A program made the translations under genes and the position numbers. DNA of 64,000 bases from assembly GCA_933228675.1 (NCBI GenBank), contig OW121741.1, positions 131,949,290 to 132,013,289 on the forward strand, written 5' to 3'. Below, one piece after another: positions 59,330 to 64,000 of the stretch. Origin of the DNA: Stomorhina lunata (Eukaryota > Arthropoda > Insecta > Diptera > Rhiniidae). Each line of letters begins with the position of its first letter. Within the stretch, counting starts at the first letter, position 1. The notes under the pieces were generated by a model. The model saw only the letters and a list, made by a program, of their open reading frames with translations, was not told the origin of the DNA and made no database searches.

Positions 59330-60530
59330 AATCAAAAATAAAAGCTTTTTATGACTATGTCAAGAATCATTATTAATTAGATAATTATCTAATAGAAAGC
59401 TTCAACATAGAAAAGCTCTATTTAAAAAAGTCTTCTAAAGAAACAATTACTAATTAATTTTACTCGGAATATCTGCTTGAAGTAGTTTTTAGATTGAATA
59501 TAACTTTAAAATTGAAAAGCTTTTTTTAAAAGCTTGTGAAATACACTTTTATTGCGTTATCATTATTAAATCTTTTACAAATTGTTTATATAAAGTTCTA
59601 TTTATGAAAAATGTATAATAAGCTATATTTTGATAATTTTTCTGCAACAAGAGCTTTGGGACTAAAAAGCTTTTTATGAATATCATAGGTATTTGTATAT
59701 TTCACATTAAATTTCTATAATTCGTATAATATTCTATCAACGTATAAAAATATACATATATTTGTGTAACAAAAGCTTTCGAGTAGAAAAGCTTTTTATA
59801 AATAACTTAAGTATGAATATATTTAAAAATAAATTTTATATATATTTCTTTAAAAAAAGCTCGTTGGAAAAGAGCTTAAACACAGAAAATCTTTTGATAT
59901 ATAAAATTTGATGTAAAGTGCTCCTGATAAAATAATACAGAAAAGCTCTTTTATCATGTAGCTTTATATAAAAACTTTTAAACTGATTTTTAATGGTTTT
60001 TGTTTAAAAAGAAATCGTCGACTGAACATGAATTTTATTGAAATATTTTTTTTATAAAAAAAGCTCACAGAAAACCTCTTTGCAAGAGCTTTTTGTATTA
60101 AAAGTAATTTATTTTAATAGCTTTTAAAAATCAAAGTTTTTTAATAGCTTTTTTAGAAAAACAATCTTTAATGAAGAGCCAAAAACTAATTGTAAGAAAA
60201 GCTTTTAGTCCAATTTGATACAAAACATTTATAAAACCAGATTTTACACAGATTTTGTAAAGAAAGGCTTTTACGCATCTCGTTTTAGATCATATTTTAC
60301 ACGGAAAATCATGTATTCTGAATAAAGAGCTTTTTCATGCAAGTTCTGTACTTAAAAGCTTTTCTTTTTGAAAATTTCAAGCAGAGATAAGCTCTCCTAG
60401 GTCTACTATATTATGCACATTATGAAAGCTTTTATATATAAAGAATCTTTCATGAGTAGCTTTTATGAGAAAAAAATTTAGAAGTTGTATTGTAGAATAA
60501 GCTTTTCTATAAAAAAGTTTTTGAATACAA
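59330..60530. repeat. Highly diverged AAAAGCTTTT repeat field
   Basis: About twenty occurrences of AAAAGCTTTT or GAGCTTTT variants at irregular 30-100 bp steps, often followed by TATGAATAT or TATAAA. A matching patch lies at 63350-63560 on the other side of the 60.5-63.0 kb satellite, so the satellite appears to have grown inside this older field. Confidence 0.65.
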
Positions 60531-60539
60531 AAGTTTCTT

Positions 60540-62955
60540 GTCTGCTAAAATATGTTTATAAAAAAAATTCTATAAAAATTTTATTTTTATAGAAAAATTT
60601 TCGTTAAAATGTTTTTATAGGAAATTTTAATTGATAAATTTGTGTAACAAAATTTTTGTTCTAAAATTTTTATAGAAAAATTTTTGTTCTAAAATTTTTA
60701 TAGAAAAATTTTTGTTCAAAAATTTTTATAGAAAAATTTTCGTTCCAAAATTTTTATGAAAACATTTTAGTTATAAAATTTAAAAAAATCCTTCTACAAT
60801 TTTTATAGAAAAATTTTCGTTATAAAACTTTTATACACAAATTTTTTTATTCAAAAAGAAAAAAAATTTAAAAAAAGTTTTTATAGGAAGATTTTTGTTA
60901 CAAATTTTTTATAGAAAAATTTTCGTTACAAATTTTCTATAAATTTTCCTATAAAAATTTCCATTATAAAATTTTTATTGGAAATGCGAATACTTTTTCT
61001 TTTTGAAGAAAAATTTTCGTTACAAAATTTTTAAAGAAAAAATTTTATTATAATATTTTTATAGAAAAATTTTCTTTATAAAATTTTTACAGAAAAATGT
61101 TCGTTATAAAATTTTTCTGCCAAAAAAAATTTACGTTATAAAATTTTTATAGAAAAATTTTCGCTGATTTTATAAAAAAAAATTCATTACAAAATTTTTA
61201 TAGAAAAATTTTCGTTACAAAATTTTTATAGAAAAATTTTCATTACAAAATTTTTGTAAAAAATTTTTGTTGCAAAATTTTTATAGAAAAATTTTTTTAC
61301 AAAATTTTTATAGAAAAATTTTCGGTACAAAATTTTTATAGAAAAATTTTTGTTACAAAATTTTTATAGAAAAATTTTCGGTACAAAATTTTTATAGAAA
61401 AATTTTCGTTACAAAATTTTTATAGACAAATTTTCGTTACAAAGTTTTTATAGACAAATTTTCGTTACAAAGTTTTTATAGACAAATTTTCGTTACAAAA
61501 TGTTTAGAAAAAAAATTTTGTTACAAAATTTTTATAGAAAAATTTTCGTCAAACAATTTTTATAGAAAAATTTTAGTTACAAAATTTTAATACAAAAATT
61601 TTCGCCACAAAATTTTTATAGAAAAATTTTTGTTACAAAATTTTTATAGTAAAATTTTCGTTGCAAAATTTTTATAGAAAAATATTCATTGCAAATCTTT
61701 TATAAAAAAAATTTTCGAAGCAAAATTTTTCTAGATACATTTTTGTTGCAAAATTTTCATAAAAACAATTTTTGCTAAAAAAAATGTTATGAAAATTTTT
61801 TATAGAAAAATTTTCTTTATAAAATTTTTATAGAAAGATTTTCTTTATAAAAGTTTTATAGAAAAATTTTCGTTACAAAATTTTTATAGAAAAATTTCCG
61901 TTGTAAGATTTTTATTCAAAAATTTTCGTTATAAAATTTTTATAGAAAAATTTTCGTGATTAAATTTTTAAAGAAAAATTTTCGTGATTAAATTTTTAAA
62001 GAAAAATTATCGTTATAAGATTTAAAAAAATAATGTTTCGTTATAAAATTTTTTTAGAAAAATTTTCGTTATAAAATTTTTACAGAAAAATTTTCGTTGC
62101 AAAATTTTTATAGAAAAATTTTCGTTGCAAAATTTTTCTAGAAAAATGTTCGTTGCAAAATTTTTATAGAAAAATTTTCGTTGCAAAATTTTTATAGAAA
62201 AGTTTTCGTTGCAAAATTTTTATAGAAAAATTTTCGTTGCAAAATTTTTATAGAAAAATTTTCGTTGCAAAATTTTTATAGAAAAATTTTCGTTGCAAAA
62301 TTTTTATAGAAAAATTTTCGTTGCAAAATTTTTATAGAAAAATTTTCGTTGCAAAATTTTTATAGAAAAATTTTCGTTGCAAAATTTTTATAGAAAAATT
62401 TTCGTTGCAAAATTTTTATAGAAAAATTTTCGTTGCAAAATTTTTATAGAAAAATTTTCGTTGCAAAATTTTTATAGAAAAATTTTCGTTGCAAAATTTT
62501 TATAGAAAAATTTTTATTATAATTAATTATGAAACAAAAATATCGTTATAAAATTTTAAAACAAAATTTTTCCTTATAAAATTTTGAAAGAAAATTTTCG
62601 TTTAAAATTTTTAAAAGATAAAATTTCGTTAAAAAATTACAAAATTTTTATAAAAAAATTGTTGGTACAAAATTTGTATAGAAATGTTTAAGAAAAATGT
62701 TGGTATAGAAAAATTTTTGTTATAAAATTTTTCATTATAAAATTTTGATAACAAAAATTTTCGGTACAAAATTTTTAGAGAAAAATTTTCGTTACCCAAT
62801 TTTTTGCCAAAAAAAAATGTTCATTATAAAATTTTTAAAAAAATATTTTTATTATAAATTTTTTGTAGAAAAATTTTCGTTGCCAAATTTTTATAAAGAA
62901 TTTTTCGTTACAAAAATTTTATTGCAAAACTTTTATAGTATTTTTTTTTTTTAGA
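60540..62955. repeat. AT-rich 28-bp satellite (linker CGTTGC type)
   Basis: Units of TTTTTATAGAAAAATTTT plus AAAA and a CGTTGC or CGTTAC linker. Most homogeneous at about 62080-62510 (15 or more near-identical units), degenerate at both margins. The core is the reverse complement of the 20560-24164 core. The 69-codon frame at its right edge is a repeat artefact. Confidence 0.96.
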
Positions 62956-64000
62956 AAAAAATTATGTTGATTTTGAAACTTTTGTGGGATGAACATTTTA
63001 TTTCTTATTAATTTTTCTTCATAACTCTATAACCTCTTAATTTTATTTCCCACATGTACTTTGGAACAATTAAATTTAACAATATACTACCTAATATTTA
63101 ATAATAAATTTCTTCTTTTTGTCAATGACAACAACTGACTAATTGATACAAAACACAAAAAATATCATTATTACCTGTCCAATCTAAGATTAGACTTGTC
63201 TTCACAAATAAATAAATTCAATTTTGTTAACTTTATAATGTGTCATAAAATACCCAAAAAATTATTGGGTAAACACGAGTTATAATTATATGAAGTACAT
63301 TAGGGTCACACGGGTGACAAAAAGTAGGTAATGAAACAAAATTAAATCTTCTAAAAAAAACTTTTTCAAAGAAAATTTTTCTGAAAAGAGCTCTTTCAAA
63401 GCATAGATCTTCTCAAAAAGCTTTTGCAGATAAAAGCTCTTCTTAACAAATCTTTATATCAAAAGCACGTTTTGAACGAGTTCGTGGAAACTGTATTTTA
63501 TGAAAGGATTGTACACAAAAAAGCTTTAAGATGACTATACTTTCTTATAAAAAGCTTATATTTTACACAAGTGCCACCCTAATATACTCACATAAAGACA
63601 AAAGTGTGTAATTATTATTTATATACAAGTGTGGTACCTTCATAATCATGGATAGCGTTAATGTGAGTAGAAGCTATCTTTTCCATCAAGACAAGATATT
63701 TTTTATCATCAATCGAATTTTATTTTATTATTTTATTCTCAGTTCTTTTTGGAACATTTACAGTGGAGCTATAAAGTGTTTTAAAAATACGAATCAATAT
63801 TTCTTCAATTGATAAGCCAATAATTTAAGGTGTCATAAATTAATTCAAGAAAATAAAATTGAGAGCAAATAACTAATAGATAAGTTTTAGAAAATCATGT
63901 TAACATACATAATTATTTTAATGGAATGTTAAGTTTAGAAGAGATAATTTTGAAAATATATTTCATTATTGGCATTAGAGAGTTTTAAACTTTAAACAGG
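62956..64000. other. Right-end spacer
   Basis: Apart from the AAAAGCTTTT-like patch at 63350-63560, unremarkable AT-rich sequence. No gene was recognised up to the window edge. Confidence 0.45.

Overview
This window looks like nuclear DNA of a higher fly (Diptera, Brachycera; probably a calyptrate such as a blow fly or house-fly relative). The evidence is an intact 30-nt 2S rRNA sequence next to a 5.8S fragment, dipteran 18S and ITS sequence, extreme AT-richness, fly-style tRNA-derived SINEs, DINE-1/Helentron-like repeats and a decayed Tc1-like transposon. No bacterial features are present. The exact species cannot be told from the sequence.

Coding content is very low. The one gene I can support is on the minus strand. 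A short first coding exon (17840-17867, starting MIFDRYAASG) joins in phase to a 473-bp exon (7136-7608). That exon carries a His/Ser-rich stretch and ends inside the start of a PR (SET-like) domain, with the motif RRGTRFGPF. It is therefore the N-terminus of a PRDM-type transcription factor; hamlet (PRDM3/16 type) is the leading candidate, but the subtype is not proven. The 10.2-kb intron between the two exons is mostly satellite-like repeat. The next exon lies outside the window, so 1-7135 is probably also intron. Sequence upstream of 17867 is 5' UTR, promoter or far-upstream intron; a possible distal 5' UTR exon ends at 58411.

Region by region: 1-1140 and 2851-4600 are two arrays of one 11-bp minisatellite in opposite orientation. 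7.7-10.4, 20.6-24.2, 44.0-45.2 and 60.5-63.0 kb are AT-rich arrays of 28-29 bp units sharing one near-palindromic core but with array-specific linkers. 12.7-17.8 kb holds several degenerate tandem families. 15.2-43.8 kb contains six copies, whole or partial, of a MITE whose long terminal inverted repeats start GGGGCCAAAT. 27.4-28.7 kb is a complete but broken Tc1-like element with TA target duplications. 32.7-34.4 kb is a 12-bp tandem array that produces a spurious 613-codon open frame. 36.6-41.0 kb contains a SINE, a 2-kb inverted-repeat element and DINE-1-like elements. 46.7-48.0 and 56.1-57.3 kb are two copies of a 1.3-kb composite element with tRNA-like and LINE-like pieces inside matching terminal repeats.

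The most striking object is 48554-55500, a 7-kb foldback-type transposable element. It has about 305-bp, nearly identical unique inverted ends, then inverted arrays of a 171-bp repeat (14 units on the left, about 11.5 on the right). Its centre is a 2-kb captured piece of the ribosomal RNA repeat (3' 18S, ITS1, damaged 5.8S, intact 2S, ITS2, first bases of 28S). The whole element is flanked by a 13-bp direct repeat in non-ribosomal DNA, so it appears to have inserted as one unit, and recently.
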